A stretch of DNA of 64,000 bases from Pseudomonas migulae NBRC 103157 (GCF_002091715.1 NZ_BDAG01000002.1:186001-250000); one strand, 5' to 3'; shown: positions 45,458 through 56,650, counted from the stretch's first letter. Notes: generated from the letters alone by a model not told the origin. A program made the numbers and translations.

Positions 45458-46282
45458 TCAGCCGTCAAGTTCGGCGAAACCGGTCAGGAAGTGTGGACCA
45501 ATGTAACGCTCGGGCAATTCGAACTCGTCGCGGTACTCGACCTGCACCAGATACAGGCCGAACGGATGCGCCGTCACCCCGCCGGAACGGCGAACCCGGC
45601 TCTCCAGCACTTCTTTCATCCACTCCACCGGACGCTCGCCGGCGCCAATGGTCATCAGTACGCCGGCAATGTTGCGCACCATGTGGTGCAGGAAGGCGCT
45701 GGCGCGAATGTCCAGCACGATCATCTTGCCGTGGCGCGTGACGCGCAGGTGATGCAGTTCCTTGATCGGCGACTTGGCCTGGCACTGACCCGCACGGAAA
45801 GCGCTGAAGTCGTGGGTGCCGACCAGGTATTGCGCGGCCTCGGCCATGCGCTCGACGTCGAGGGGACGGTGATTCCAGGTGATTTCTTCGTTCAGGTGCG
45901 CCGGGCGGATCTGATCGTTGTAGATCACGTAGCGATAACGCCGGGCGATGGCCTTGAACCGCGCATGAAAATGCGCCGGCATGACCTTGGCCCAGCTGAC
46001 ACTGACGTCGTGGGGCAAGTTGATGTTGGCGCCCATGACCCAGGCTTTCATCGAGCGCTCGACCTGCGTGTCGAAATGCACCACCTGACCGCAGGCATGC
46101 ACGCCCGCGTCCGTACGCCCGGCGCAGAGCAGCGACACCGGTGAGTCGGCGACTTTGGACAAGGCCTTTTCCAGGGTTTCCTGCACCGTGAGCACACCGG
46201 ACGCCTGACGCTGCCAGCCGCGAAAGCGCGAGCCTTTGTATTCAACGCCCAAGGCGATGCGGAAAAAGCCGTCGGCCGCCAT
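45458..46282 (-). CDS. truA: tRNA pseudouridine(38-40) synthase
   Basis: Modifies uridines 38-40 of many tRNAs. The 274-residue protein begins MAADGFFRIALGVEYKGSRF. The catalytic Asp lies in CAGRTDAGVHACGQVVHF, and the C-terminal FLHHMVRNIAGVLMTIG segment is typical. No good ribosome site precedes ATG 46282; an in-frame TTG about 11 codons upstream is possible. It is normally directly behind fimV, but here a peptidase gene on the other strand separates them. Confidence 0.95.
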   Translation of the reverse strand: MAADGFFRIALGVEYKGSRFRGWQRQASGVLTVQETLEKALSKVADSPVSLLCAGRTDAGVHACGQVVHFDTQVERSMKAWVMGANINLPHDVSVSWAKVMPAHFHARFKAIARRYRYVIYNDQIRPAHLNEEITWNHRPLDVERMAEAAQYLVGTHDFSAFRAGQCQAKSPIKELHHLRVTRHGKMIVLDIRASAFLHHMVRNIAGVLMTIGAGERPVEWMKEVLESRVRRSGGVTAHPFGLYLVQVEYRDEFELPERYIGPHFLTGFAELDG

Positions 46283-46467
46283 TTCGGCGGCCGGGTTATC
46301 TATATTTGCCAAGGAGTGACAGCCTGCTGATGTACGCAAAGGCGGGTATTATAAGGCCGTCGGACCGGGACGCCAGAGGCGTGTGATGTTTGTGCCGTTG
46401 CAGCCCCCATGCAGACTTCGCTATATAGATACCTATACAACGAAAAACAGAAACCCACCGAGACCTG

Positions 46468-47130
46468 ATGATGACTGCACTCCTCAAAGAAGCCGTCGGC
46501 CTGGCTTACAGCCTGGAAGGCATGCTGCATGCCAAACGCAAGACGTGGGAAGCCATCGACGAGATGGCCCGACGCATCAAACCCGGCATGCGCGAATCCG
46601 AGGCGCTGGCCATGAGCCTTGACGTATTGAACGAGCTGGGGATGGACCGCATCTGGCACCCCTCGAAGATCCGTTTTGGCGAAAACACCCTGAAAACCTT
46701 CAAGCAACGCTCTGAAGGCGATCCGGTACTGGCTGAGAACGACATTTTCTTTATCGATCTCGGCGTAGTCTGGGATCGCCACGAAGGCGACTCTGGCGCA
46801 ACGTTTGTCGTCGGCGACGATCCCGAGATGAAGGCATGCGCGGCGGCAGCCAAGACGTTGTTCGATCAGGTTCACGATTACTGGCGCACCCGGCAGGTGG
46901 CCGGCCTCGAGCTGTACCGTTATGCCGACGAGCAGGCGACGGCGATGGGCTGGAAGCTGAACCTGGAGATCAAGGGGCACCGGGTCAGTGATTTTCCCCA
47001 TGCGATTTACCGTGCCGGGGATTTGGGCAATTTTGAGGAGTGCCCGAATGTCGGGCTGTGGATTCTGGAAATCCAGATCGCCCACCCTACCCGGCCGTTT
47101 GGTGCGTTTTATGAGGATTTGTTGGCTTAA
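46468..47130 (+). CDS. M24-family peptidase-like protein, rightward between truA and fimV
   Basis: A 220-residue single-domain protein of the pita-bread (Xaa-Pro aminopeptidase / methionine aminopeptidase) fold. Metal-ligand candidates: two Asp in FFIDLGVVWDRHEGDSGATF, His in IKGHRVSDFPHAIYR, and Glu in LEIQIAHP. It lacks the N-terminal creatinase domain. It is the only rightward gene in this leftward cluster and has its own promoter-like TATACA at 46434. Peptidase or ligand-binding role undecided. Confidence 0.85.
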   Translation: MMTALLKEAVGLAYSLEGMLHAKRKTWEAIDEMARRIKPGMRESEALAMSLDVLNELGMDRIWHPSKIRFGENTLKTFKQRSEGDPVLAENDIFFIDLGVVWDRHEGDSGATFVVGDDPEMKACAAAAKTLFDQVHDYWRTRQVAGLELYRYADEQATAMGWKLNLEIKGHRVSDFPHAIYRAGDLGNFEECPNVGLWILEIQIAHPTRPFGAFYEDLLA

Positions 47131-47187
47131 GAAAATCGAATCTGGGAGCGGGCGTGCTCCCAGAGGGGTATTGCGGTGATCCAGAAA

Positions 47188-47223
47188 CAAAAACGGCAGC
47201 CTCAAAGGGCTGCCGTTTTTTTA
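47188..47223. terminator. Bidirectional terminator between the M24 gene and fimV
   Basis: The stem AAAACGGCAGCC/GGCTGCCGTTTT encloses loop TCAAAG, with A-run before and T7 after. A REP-like half element (TGGGAGCGGGCGTGCTCCCA, 47142-47161) precedes it. Confidence 0.93.
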
Positions 47224-47238
47224 CGCTTTTTCGATCAC

Positions 47239-49881
47239 TCAAGCCAGACGCGAAAGCATTTCCTTGGCTTCGCTCTTCTGACCCGCATCACCCTCGGTCA
47301 CGACTTCGTTGAGGATGTCCCGTGCGCCGTCGGCGTCGCCCATGTCGATGTAGGCCTGGGCCAGGTCAAGTTTGGTGGCGACTTCGTCGGTGCCGGAGAG
47401 GAAATCGAATTCCGGCTCGTCAGCGGCGGAAGCCAATGCGTCTTCTGCCGTAAAGGACGGTTCGCCAATGGTCTGGGACAGACGATCCAGCTCGGCGTTG
47501 ACGTCATCCAGTTCAGCCGCGAATGCATCCGGAGCGTCCATTTCATCGGCCAGCGACAGATCGAAATCCGCCGGCAGCTCCAGATCATCCAGCGCTACCT
47601 CGGGAGTGGCCGGCACTTCAGCGGCAGGCAAGTCCTTGACGTCATCATCCAGGCTCAACAGGAAATCGTCTTCAGCGAGGATCCCCGGCGACGCATCCCC
47701 ACCGAGGTCCATGTCCAGATCGAAGTCCGACAGGTCGTCGAGGTTTTCCTTGATTTCAGTCTGCTGCGCCAGCACCGACTCAAAGCTCAGGTCGTCGTCC
47801 AGCGGGAAATCGTCCAGTTCGGCCAAAGCTTCTGGCGAAGGCGTCGGCTCAGGTGCAGCCACCGCCGGAGAAGCGTTTTCCAGATCATCCAGACTCAGAT
47901 CAAACGCGCTGTCGAAGTCGTCATCAGCCAGGGCCGGTGCCGGTTCTTCGGGCTCGTCCTTCAACAGATCCTGAACGTATTGGGCGTCCAGTTCCGCAGC
48001 GACAGCCGCAGCAGCCAGACCACCCGCCACGACGACGGCCATGGCCGGGAAGCGACTTTTCAGCTCTTCGACACGGGCGAAGTTTTCGCCGTTGGCCACG
48101 AGCTGACGCTCCTGAGCCACGAACGCATCGCGATCGCCCTGCTGACCGTAGACTTCCATCAGCTTCAGACGCAGGTCACTGCGCTGAGGTTCTTGTTTGA
48201 TGCCCTCTTCCAGCAACGCAGCAGCCTGATTCAGGCGACCGGCGGCCATGTGCGATTGCGCCTTGGTCAGCACGTCGTCATCGCGATCAGCGGCAGGCGC
48301 GACCAGTGGCGCAGCGATCGGCGGCGTTACCACCACGGGCTCAATCACTGGAGCTGGAGCTGGAGCTGGCGCTGGAGCCGGGGTCGGCGCAGGTGCAGGG
48401 GCCGGCGCGGTCGCGAGTTTCACGCTTGGCGGCGGCACTTCCAGACCTTCGAAGCTGCTTTCAGGCAAGTCCAGATCAGCAGAGAATTCCTGCTCCTCGG
48501 ACAACGCCCGGGCCATGCGCAGGTGTTTTTCGGCTTCCTGCTGGGCTTTGCGGCGACGGGCCAGCAACAGCAGCAACAGCAGCAGAACCACCGCCCCGCC
48601 ACCGACCATGCCCAGCAACCACGGATTGGTCAGCAGTTCGTTGAACTTCTGGTCGTCGGATGTTGCAGGCGCTGGCTCGGCTGGCGTCTCGGCCGGGGCC
48701 GGCGTTGCTTCAGGGGCCGCAGCCGAAGGCGCTGGCGTTGCCGGCGCGCCGTCGACAGGCGCAGGGCTCAATTCGGCCGAGATGGCCGGCGCCGTGGTCG
48801 CAGCAGCCGGCGCACCCGCAGCACCTTCAGCCTGCAATTTGGCCAGTTGATTGTTCTTCAGCTCGATCAGGCGCTGCAGCTTGTCCAGCTGGCTTTGCAG
48901 ATCGGTCATGCGGCTTTTCAGTTCAGCGTTGTCACGACGGGTCGTGTCGAGGCTTTCCTGGGTCACGGCCAGCTTGTTGCTCAAGGCTTTGGCATCGCCT
49001 GCTGCACCTTTGCTACCCGCTTTGCCGGACTCGGCGGACACCAGGCTCAAATTGTCCCTGGCAGGCTGCGCAGGAGCACCTTCACTGCGAGCGCGTTTGG
49101 TCGCGTCGAGTTGCTGCTGCCCTGTTCCAGGCTTGGCGACATAGCGACGGCCCTGACGCCACGCGGTGTTCTGCGCGGCGACTTCAGCAATGGCCTTGGG
49201 TTGCGGCACGCTGGTGGCCTGTGTCTGATCCGGCAGGCGCAGGACCTGACCGGTCTTCAGCAGGTTGATGTTGCCGTTGATGAAGGCATCCGGGTTCAGC
49301 GCCTGGATGGCCAGCATGGTTTGCTGAACCGAGCCGCCATTACGCGCCTTCGCGGCGATTTCCCACAGGGTATCGCGCGGCGTGGTGGTGTATTGGGTCG
49401 GCTTGGAGGCGCCGGTCACGGGAGAAGTGACCGTCTGGGTCGGTGCCGGTTGCGCAGCCGCTTCAGCGGTTTGCGGCGAGAATTTGGACGGATCGAGCAG
49501 CACGCTGTAATCGCGCAACAGGCGACCGTTGGGCCACATCACCTGAACCAGGAATTTCACCATCGGTTCGGACAACGGCTTGCTGGACGTCACACGCAGG
49601 ACGCTTTTGCCACTGGCGTTAAGCACCGGGGTGAAGCTCAGGTCGTTGAGAAACGCCTGGCGATCGACACCGGCCTTGGCGAAATCTTCCGGCGACGCCA
49701 GGCTCGGCACCACTTCGGCAGCGGTGAGGTCCTTGACGTCGAGCAGCTCGATTTCTGCTACCAGCGGCTGGTTCAGCGACGATTTCAGGGTCAATTCCCC
49801 GAGCCCGAGCGCATGCGCCATACCGGAGGACAGCGCCGAGGCGGCCGCTATTGCTAACACCAGTTTGCGAACTTGAACCAT
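47239..49881 (-). CDS. fimV: FimV, polar-hub peptidoglycan-binding protein
   Basis: An 880-residue inner-membrane protein needed for type IV pilus function and polar cAMP signalling. Order: signal peptide (1-24), the FimV N-domain (LGLGELTLKSSLNQPLVAEI), a LysM domain at about 160-215 (TTPRDTLWEIAAKAR), and a coiled coil (TTRRDNAELKSRMTDLQSQL). Then come a Pro/Ala-rich stretch, one membrane helix (GMVGGGAVVLLLLLLLLARR, about 420-440), a long acidic cytoplasmic part, and the C-terminal TPR-like FimV motif (KLDLAQAYIDMGDADGARDI). The start follows GATGAGG. Confidence 0.97.
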   Translation of the reverse strand: MVQVRKLVLAIAAASALSSGMAHALGLGELTLKSSLNQPLVAEIELLDVKDLTAAEVVPSLASPEDFAKAGVDRQAFLNDLSFTPVLNASGKSVLRVTSSKPLSEPMVKFLVQVMWPNGRLLRDYSVLLDPSKFSPQTAEAAAQPAPTQTVTSPVTGASKPTQYTTTPRDTLWEIAAKARNGGSVQQTMLAIQALNPDAFINGNINLLKTGQVLRLPDQTQATSVPQPKAIAEVAAQNTAWRQGRRYVAKPGTGQQQLDATKRARSEGAPAQPARDNLSLVSAESGKAGSKGAAGDAKALSNKLAVTQESLDTTRRDNAELKSRMTDLQSQLDKLQRLIELKNNQLAKLQAEGAAGAPAAATTAPAISAELSPAPVDGAPATPAPSAAAPEATPAPAETPAEPAPATSDDQKFNELLTNPWLLGMVGGGAVVLLLLLLLLARRRKAQQEAEKHLRMARALSEEQEFSADLDLPESSFEGLEVPPPSVKLATAPAPAPAPTPAPAPAPAPAPVIEPVVVTPPIAAPLVAPAADRDDDVLTKAQSHMAAGRLNQAAALLEEGIKQEPQRSDLRLKLMEVYGQQGDRDAFVAQERQLVANGENFARVEELKSRFPAMAVVVAGGLAAAAVAAELDAQYVQDLLKDEPEEPAPALADDDFDSAFDLSLDDLENASPAVAAPEPTPSPEALAELDDFPLDDDLSFESVLAQQTEIKENLDDLSDFDLDMDLGGDASPGILAEDDFLLSLDDDVKDLPAAEVPATPEVALDDLELPADFDLSLADEMDAPDAFAAELDDVNAELDRLSQTIGEPSFTAEDALASAADEPEFDFLSGTDEVATKLDLAQAYIDMGDADGARDILNEVVTEGDAGQKSEAKEMLSRLA

Positions 49882-50089
49882 AGCCTCATCCTTTGTCTGA
49901 ACATTCCTCGGCCAGCGAGAAGGTGTTGATAGTCGCTGCCGTAAGGCATTGCGCGCGGCGGCGAAGGGTCGTCGCGCGCGATCATTTCTTTCATGCCCCG
50001 GAAAGCCCCGCAGGGTGACTCGCCTTCAGCAATCCGGCCAGGCACGGCGCCCGGCCAGAATCATTCTGCAAATTGCTGCCAAGTATCTT

Positions 50090-51100
50090 TTACAGCAGGT
50101 CTTTTATCAACAATTCAGCCACCTGCACAGCATTGAGCGCCGCGCCTTTGCGTACGTTATCTGACGTCAGCCACAAATTAAGTTCCGACGGGTCGTCGAT
50201 TCCAGCCCGAACCCGACCGACGTAGACCACATCCTGCCCCACTGCGTCGCCGACCGCGGTCGGATAATCGCCGGCTTCCACCAGTTCAATCCCCGGCGCG
50301 TCTTCCAGCGCTTCGTTGATTTTCGCCAGGTCCACAGCGCTTGCTGACTGCAAGGTCACGCTAAAGCTATCGCCAAAAAACACCGGGGCTTGAATGCAAG
50401 TGGCGGAAATCTTTAATAAAGGCAAAGCCATGACCTGACGCAGCTCACGCACCAGGCGTTTTTCCAGCAGCGTATGGCCCTGTTCATCCGGCTTGCCGAC
50501 TTGCGCCAGCAGGTTGAAAGCCATCTGCCGATCGAAGAAAGTCGGCTCCAGAGGACGCACATTGAGCAGTTCGGCGGTTTGCCGGGCCAGTTCAGTGACG
50601 GCTTCGCGGCCCTGGGCAGAGACGGCCAGACTGGCGGTCACATTGACGCGCTGCAGGTCGAGCAGACCGAGCAACGGTGCGAGCACTACGGCCAAGGTGG
50701 TGGCCGAAGGGCTTGGACTGCTGACCTGGAACGGTTTTTTCAGACCGGCCAACACCTGGGCATTGGCTTCCGGCACCACTTGTGGTGCCTGATCGGCCGG
50801 CAAGGCGCCCGACAGATCGATCAACGAGCAACCGGCGGCCGTGGCGCGCGAGGCAAAACTCAAGGTCACCGCCGGGCCTGCGGCGAAAAACACCAACTGC
50901 ACTTTGCTGAAGTCGAACTCGTCCACTTCCCGCACCCGCACGTTCTTGCCGCGAAACGGCACCGAATGCCCGGCGGATTCACTGCTGGCCAGCAGGTGCA
51001 GGTTGCCGACCGGAAAGTCGCGTTCTTCGAGAATCTGCACGAGCGTTTCGCCGACAGTACCGGTGGCGCCGATCACGGCAATATCAAAGGACTGGCTCAT
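50090..51100 (-). CDS. usg: USG-1-like aspartate-semialdehyde dehydrogenase homologue, catalytic Cys missing
   Basis: A 336-residue paralogue of Asd starting MSQSFDIAVIGATGTVGETL (ATG 51100 behind AGAGGT). The NADP fold is intact, but the segment that holds the catalytic Cys in active enzymes (PNCSTxQ) reads SSPSPSATTLAV, and the glutamine motif (TYQAVSGAG) reads TASLAVSAQG. It is therefore probably not a dehydrogenase. Such usg genes precede fimV-truA in enterics and pseudomonads; their role is unknown. The true asd is the next gene upstream. Confidence 0.88.
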   Translation of the reverse strand: MSQSFDIAVIGATGTVGETLVQILEERDFPVGNLHLLASSESAGHSVPFRGKNVRVREVDEFDFSKVQLVFFAAGPAVTLSFASRATAAGCSLIDLSGALPADQAPQVVPEANAQVLAGLKKPFQVSSPSPSATTLAVVLAPLLGLLDLQRVNVTASLAVSAQGREAVTELARQTAELLNVRPLEPTFFDRQMAFNLLAQVGKPDEQGHTLLEKRLVRELRQVMALPLLKISATCIQAPVFFGDSFSVTLQSASAVDLAKINEALEDAPGIELVEAGDYPTAVGDAVGQDVVYVGRVRAGIDDPSELNLWLTSDNVRKGAALNAVQVAELLIKDLL

Positions 51101-51190
51101 GGTTCTACCTCTGGCGAAACGGGGGGAGCGGCACTTTACCGGGTGGGTGGCGTGCAGGCAATTCGACGGGGAATTTGTAGTGGCTGTACC

Positions 51191-51279
51191 GGCCTCATCG
51201 CGAGCAAGCCCGCTCCCACATTGACCGTGTGAACACTGGAGATCAAATGTGGGAGCGGGCTTGCTCGCGAAGGCGGCCT
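51191..51279. repeat. REP inverted pair
   Basis: Arms CGCGAGCAAGCCCGCTCCCA and their complement around a 28-bp centre, same class as 37129-37226, in the gap between asd and the usg-like gene. Confidence 0.88.
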
Positions 51280-51314
51280 GCCAGGCACCCAAAGACTCTC
51301 AGGCTGTCGGGAAT

Positions 51315-51352
51315 AAAAAAACCCGCACCTCTTTCAAGGCGCGGGTTCTTTG
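51315..51352 (-). terminator. Terminator of asd
   Basis: On the minus strand, ACCCGC-x-CCT / AGG-x-GCGGGT forms a stem with loop near TGAAAG, followed by TTTTTTTATTC, just behind the asd stop. Confidence 0.88.
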
Positions 51353-51366
51353 ATTACTTCAATCAA

Positions 51367-52479
51367 TCAACGCTCAAGCAGAATCCGCAGCATGCGACGC
51401 AGCGGCTCGGCCGCGCCCCACAGCAGCTGGTCGCCAACGGTGAACGCGCCGACGAACTGCGAACCCATGTTCAGCTTGCGCAGACGGCCAACCGGAACAT
51501 TCAGGGTGCCGGTGACCTTCGTCGGGCTCAGCTCCTGCATGCTGATGTCGCGGTTGTTCGGCACCAGTTTGACCCAAGGGTTGTGCTGGCTGATCAGCCC
51601 TTCGATGTCGGCGATCGGCACATCTTTGTTCAACTTGATGGTCAACGCCTGGCTGTGGCAGCGCATGGCGCCGATGCGCACGCAGATGCCATCCACCGGG
51701 ATCGGGCTCTTGAAGCGACCGAGGATCTTGTTGGTCTCGGCCTGGGCCTTCCACTCTTCGCGGCTCTGGCCGTTCGGCAGTTCCTTGTCGATCCACGGGA
51801 TCAGGCTGCCGGCCAGCGGTACGCCGAAGTTTTCGGTCGGGTACGCGTCGCTGCGCATGGCTTCGGCTACACGGCGGTCGATGTCGAGGATGGCGCTGGC
51901 CGGGTCGGCCAGTTGATCGGCGACAGCGGCGTGGGTCGCGCCCATTTGCTTGATCAGTTCACGCATGTTCTGCGCGCCGGCACCGGAGGCCGCCTGATAA
52001 GTCATGGCGCTCATCCACTCGACCAGACCGGCTTCGAACAGACCGCCCAGGCCCATCAGCATCAGGCTGACGGTGCAGTTGCCGCCGATGTAGTTCTTGG
52101 TGCCCGCGTCGAGCTGCTGGTCGATGACCTTGCGGTTCACCGGGTCCAGCACGATCACCGCGTCATCCTGCATGCGCAGGCTGGAAGCGGCGTCGATCCA
52201 GTAACCCTGCCAGCCGGCTTCGCGCAGCTTCGGGAAGACTTCGCTGGTGTAGTCGCCACCCTGGCAGGTCAGAATCACGTCGAGGGTTTTCAGCTCTTCA
52301 ATGCTGTAAGCGTCCTTGAGCGGAGCAATGTCCTTGCCCACGGACGGGCCTTGGCCACCGACATTGGAAGTGGTGAAAAACACCGGCTCGATAAGATCGA
52401 AATCCTGCTCTTCCAGCATCCGCTGCATGAGCACGGAACCGACCATACCGCGCCAACCGATCAGACCTACACGTTTCAT
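51367..52479 (-). CDS. asd: Aspartate-semialdehyde dehydrogenase
   Basis: Makes aspartate semialdehyde for lysine/DAP, threonine and methionine synthesis. It has 370 residues of the E. coli type: NADP motif [16 protein letters not shown], catalytic Cys in [12 protein letters not shown], the glutamine of [15 protein letters not shown], and the C-terminal [11 protein letters not shown]. It lies between leuB and the usg-like gene, as in pseudomonads. Confidence 0.97.
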   Translation of the reverse strand: MKRVGLIGWRGMVGSVLMQRMLEEQDFDLIEPVFFTTSNVGGQGPSVGKDIAPLKDAYSIEELKTLDVILTCQGGDYTSEVFPKLREAGWQGYWIDAASSLRMQDDAVIVLDPVNRKVIDQQLDAGTKNYIGGNCTVSLMLMGLGGLFEAGLVEWMSAMTYQAASGAGAQNMRELIKQMGATHAAVADQLADPASAILDIDRRVAEAMRSDAYPTENFGVPLAGSLIPWIDKELPNGQSREEWKAQAETNKILGRFKSPIPVDGICVRIGAMRCHSQALTIKLNKDVPIADIEGLISQHNPWVKLVPNNRDISMQELSPTKVTGTLNVPVGRLRKLNMGSQFVGAFTVGDQLLWGAAEPLRRMLRILLER

Positions 52480-52547
52480 CGCAACTACACCTTCTTGAAA
52501 AGTGGGCCGCTGCTTTCGAAGTGGAAAGTGGCAGCGGGCCCGAGAGA

Positions 52548-53630
<1,083 letters not shown>

Positions 53631-53681
53631 GCTTTCCTCATGTCATCAGTCGGAGCGCCCTGAGGCGCTCCCGGAAAAATT

Positions 53682-54449
53682 CTATCGCTCGGCCATCAGT
53701 ACCAGCACATCGGTACTGAACGAACCATCGGCCTCAATCTCAAAATATTCGCGTACTTCGTTGCCCATCGACTGCTGCAACTCGCGGATCGCAGCGCGCA
53801 TCACTTGTGGTGTGCGCATGCGCTCGACCCAGCTGTTGTACTCCAGACGCAGGCGTTGACGCGTGGTGCTGCGAGTGTGCAACCCCGCTTCGCTGACCTG
53901 GCGCAACCATTCACCCGCGGAATAATCGCGCACATGGCTGGTGTCGCGCAGCACTTCGACGCTTTGCAGGTAAGTGTCGAACAACGGGCTGCCCGGTGAC
54001 AACACGTCGACGAACGCCGCCACGCCACCCGGCTTCAGCACCCGGCGGACTTCGCGCAGGGCCAGGCCGAGATCGCTCCAATGGTGCGCCGAATAACGGC
54101 TGAAGACGAAATCGAACTCACCATCGGCGAACGGCAGGCGTTCGGCGGCGCCGAGGGCCGTGGTCACATTAGTCAAACCCCGATCAACGGCTGCGGCGGC
54201 GACCACGTCGAGCATTTGCTGCGAGAGGTCGTAGGCCACCACTTCCTTGACCAGCGAGGCCACGTGGAAACTCACATGACCGGCGCCGCAACCCAGGTCC
54301 AGCACCCGGGCATCGCCCTTCCCGGCCACTTCGGCTTGTAGCAGTGCGAATTCGGTGCCTTGAGCGTGAACGGCGCTGCTCAGATAGGCCGAGGCCTGTT
54401 CACCGAATTGCTTTTGTACAACCTGAGTGTGTTGGGCGGTGCTGGTCAT
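53682..54449 (-). CDS. Class I SAM-dependent methyltransferase within the leu operon
   Basis: A 255-residue methyltransferase of the UbiE/Methyltransf_11 type. The SAM-binding site is VLDLGCGAGHVSFHVA and the acidic loop EVVAYDLSQQM. The later FSRYSAHHWSDLGLALREVR and RVLKPGGVAAFVDVL are motifs IV-VI. Substrate unknown. It sits between leuD and leuB in pseudomonads although no leucine-pathway step needs methylation; the link may be only cotranscription. Confidence 0.92.
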   Translation of the reverse strand: MTSTAQHTQVVQKQFGEQASAYLSSAVHAQGTEFALLQAEVAGKGDARVLDLGCGAGHVSFHVASLVKEVVAYDLSQQMLDVVAAAAVDRGLTNVTTALGAAERLPFADGEFDFVFSRYSAHHWSDLGLALREVRRVLKPGGVAAFVDVLSPGSPLFDTYLQSVEVLRDTSHVRDYSAGEWLRQVSEAGLHTRSTTRQRLRLEYNSWVERMRTPQVMRAAIRELQQSMGNEVREYFEIEADGSFSTDVLVLMAER

Positions 54450-54538
54450 AGTTATGTCCTGATATTTGTGTTGTCTGATCTGCCGTCTTCGACTTGCTCG
54501 CGAAGAGGCCAGCCATACCTACATCAATTTCGGATCAA

Positions 54539-55183
54539 TCACGCGTCGCGAAACAACCACGGCTGGCTCGCACGGTGCTTGGCTTCGAACGTCGCAATCG
54601 CCTCGTGGTCCTGCAAGGTCAGGCCGATGTCATCGAGGCCGTTGACCAGGCAGTGCTTGCGGAACTCGTCAAGCTCGAAGCTGTAGACCTTGCCGTCCGG
54701 CCGGGTCACGGTCTGGGCTTGCAGGTCGATCTTCAATTCATAGCCTGGATTCGCCTCGACTTGCTGGAACAGTTCATCCACTTCAGCGTCGCTCAAGATG
54801 ATCGGCAGCAAGCCGTTCTTGAAGCTGTTGTTGTAGAAGATGTCGGCATAGCTCGGCGCAATGATGCTGCGGAAACCGTACTCTTCCAGCGCCCATGGCG
54901 CGTGCTCGCGGCTGGAGCCGCAACCGAAGTTCTCGCGGGCCAACAATACGCTGGCGCCCTGGTAACGCTCGGCGTTGAGGACGAAATCCTTGTTCAGCGG
55001 ACGCTTGGAGTTGTCCTGATAGGCATAACCCACGTCCAGGTAGCGCCATTCGTCAAACAGGTTCGGGCCAAAACCGGTGCGCTTGATCGACTTCAAAAAC
55101 TGCTTCGGAATGATCTGGTCGGTGTCGACGTTGGCACGATCCAATGGCGCGACCAAACCGGTGTGTTGGGTAAAAGCTCTCAT
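54539..55183 (-). CDS. leuD: 3-isopropylmalate dehydratase small subunit
   Basis: The swivel domain that completes the aconitase-like isomerase with LeuC. It has 214 residues: [20 protein letters not shown], the conserved [16 protein letters not shown] segment and [20 protein letters not shown]. It starts 10 bp after leuC, so the subunits are made together. Confidence 0.97.
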   Translation of the reverse strand: MRAFTQHTGLVAPLDRANVDTDQIIPKQFLKSIKRTGFGPNLFDEWRYLDVGYAYQDNSKRPLNKDFVLNAERYQGASVLLARENFGCGSSREHAPWALEEYGFRSIIAPSYADIFYNNSFKNGLLPIILSDAEVDELFQQVEANPGYELKIDLQAQTVTRPDGKVYSFELDEFRKHCLVNGLDDIGLTLQDHEAIATFEAKHRASQPWLFRDA

Positions 55184-55193
55184 GTGCGGTTCC

Positions 55194-56612
55194 TCAGATC
55201 AGTTCGCGAACGTCGATGAAACGACCGTTGACGGCAGCCGCCGCGGCCATGGCCGGGCTGACCAGGTGCGTACGGCCACCGGCGCCCTGACGCCCTTCGA
55301 AGTTGCGGTTGGACGTCGACGCGCAATGTTCGCCCGACTCCAAACGATCCGGGTTCATCGCCAGGCACATCGAGCAACCCGGTTCGCGCCACTCAAAACC
55401 GGCCTCGAGGAAAATCTTGTCCAGGCCTTCGGCCTCGGCTTGCGCCTTCACCAGGCCCGAGCCCGGCACCACGATGGCTTGCTTGATGGTCGAAGCGACC
55501 TTGCGGCCCTTGGCAATCACCGCTGCAGCGCGCAGGTCTTCGATCCGAGAGTTGGTGCAGGAGCCAATGAATACGCGGTCCAGTTGAATGTCGGTGATCG
55601 CCTGATTGGCGGTCAGCCCCATGTACTTCAAGGCGCGTTCGATGGAACCGCGTTTGACCAGGTCCATTTCCTTCGCCGGGTCCGGCACGTTCTGATCGAC
55701 CGCCAGAACCATCTCGGGCGAAGTGCCCCAGCTGACTTGCGGTTTGATCTGAGTGGCGTCGAGTTCGACGACGGTGTCAAACACCGCATCAGCGTCGGAA
55801 ACCAGGTCTTTCCAGGCTTCGACAGCCAGGTCCCATTCCGCGCCTTTCGGGGCAAACGGACGGCCTTTCACGTACGCCACGGTTTTTTCATCCGCCGCCA
55901 CCAGACCTACGCGAGCGCCGGCCTCGATGGACATGTTGCAGATGGTCATGCGGCCTTCGATAGACAAGTCGCGAATGGCGCTGCCGGCAAACTCGATGGC
56001 GTGGCCATTACCGCCGGCGGTGCCGATCTTGCCGATGACCGCGAGCACGATGTCCTTGGCGGTCACACCGAACGGCAGTTTGCCTTCGACCGACACCAGC
56101 ATGTTCTTCATTTTCTTGGCGACCAGGCACTGCGTGGCGAACACGTGCTCGACCTCGGAAGTGCCGATGCCGTGGGCCAGGGCGCCAAACGCGCCGTGAG
56201 TCGAGGTGTGCGAGTCGCCGCAGACCACGGTCATGCCCGGCAAGGTAGCACCCTGCTCCGGACCGATTACGTGAACGATGCCCTGACGCACGTCATTCAT
56301 TTTGAATTCGGTGATGCCATATTCGTCGCAGTAGTCATCAAGGGTCTGAACCTGCAAACGCGAGACCTGGTCGGTAATCGCTTCGATGCCGCCCTTGCGA
56401 TCCGGAGTGGTCGGTACGTTGTGGTCCGGAGTGGCAATGATCGAGTCGACGCGCCAAGGCTTGCGCCCGGCCAGGCGCAGGCCTTCGAAAGCTTGGGGCG
56501 AAGTCACTTCATGGATGATGTGGCGGTCGATATAGATCAGCGACGACCCATCGTCGCGCCGTTTCACTTCATGGGATTCCCAAAGCTTGTCGTAAAGCGT
56601 TTTGCCGGCCAT
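55194..56612 (-). CDS. leuC: 3-isopropylmalate dehydratase large subunit
   Basis: The catalytic 4Fe-4S subunit of isopropylmalate isomerase, 472 residues. Cluster cysteines are in [14 protein letters not shown] and [29 protein letters not shown] and [14 protein letters not shown] are active-site segments. It is the first gene of leuCD-methyltransferase-leuB and divergent from a LysR gene. Confidence 0.97.
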   Translation of the reverse strand: MAGKTLYDKLWESHEVKRRDDGSSLIYIDRHIIHEVTSPQAFEGLRLAGRKPWRVDSIIATPDHNVPTTPDRKGGIEAITDQVSRLQVQTLDDYCDEYGITEFKMNDVRQGIVHVIGPEQGATLPGMTVVCGDSHTSTHGAFGALAHGIGTSEVEHVFATQCLVAKKMKNMLVSVEGKLPFGVTAKDIVLAVIGKIGTAGGNGHAIEFAGSAIRDLSIEGRMTICNMSIEAGARVGLVAADEKTVAYVKGRPFAPKGAEWDLAVEAWKDLVSDADAVFDTVVELDATQIKPQVSWGTSPEMVLAVDQNVPDPAKEMDLVKRGSIERALKYMGLTANQAITDIQLDRVFIGSCTNSRIEDLRAAAVIAKGRKVASTIKQAIVVPGSGLVKAQAEAEGLDKIFLEAGFEWREPGCSMCLAMNPDRLESGEHCASTSNRNFEGRQGAGGRTHLVSPAMAAAAAVNGRFIDVRELI

Positions 56613-56650
56613 CAGACGGTCCTCATCAGCTTGTTTCTATGCCCTGGGCT

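Noticed and set aside
47176..49857. 893-codon open frame opposite fimV
   Set aside because: It is antisense to a fully supported gene and encodes a low-complexity R/Q/G/F-rich chain without domains. Long antisense frames are expected in GC-rich, codon-biased DNA.
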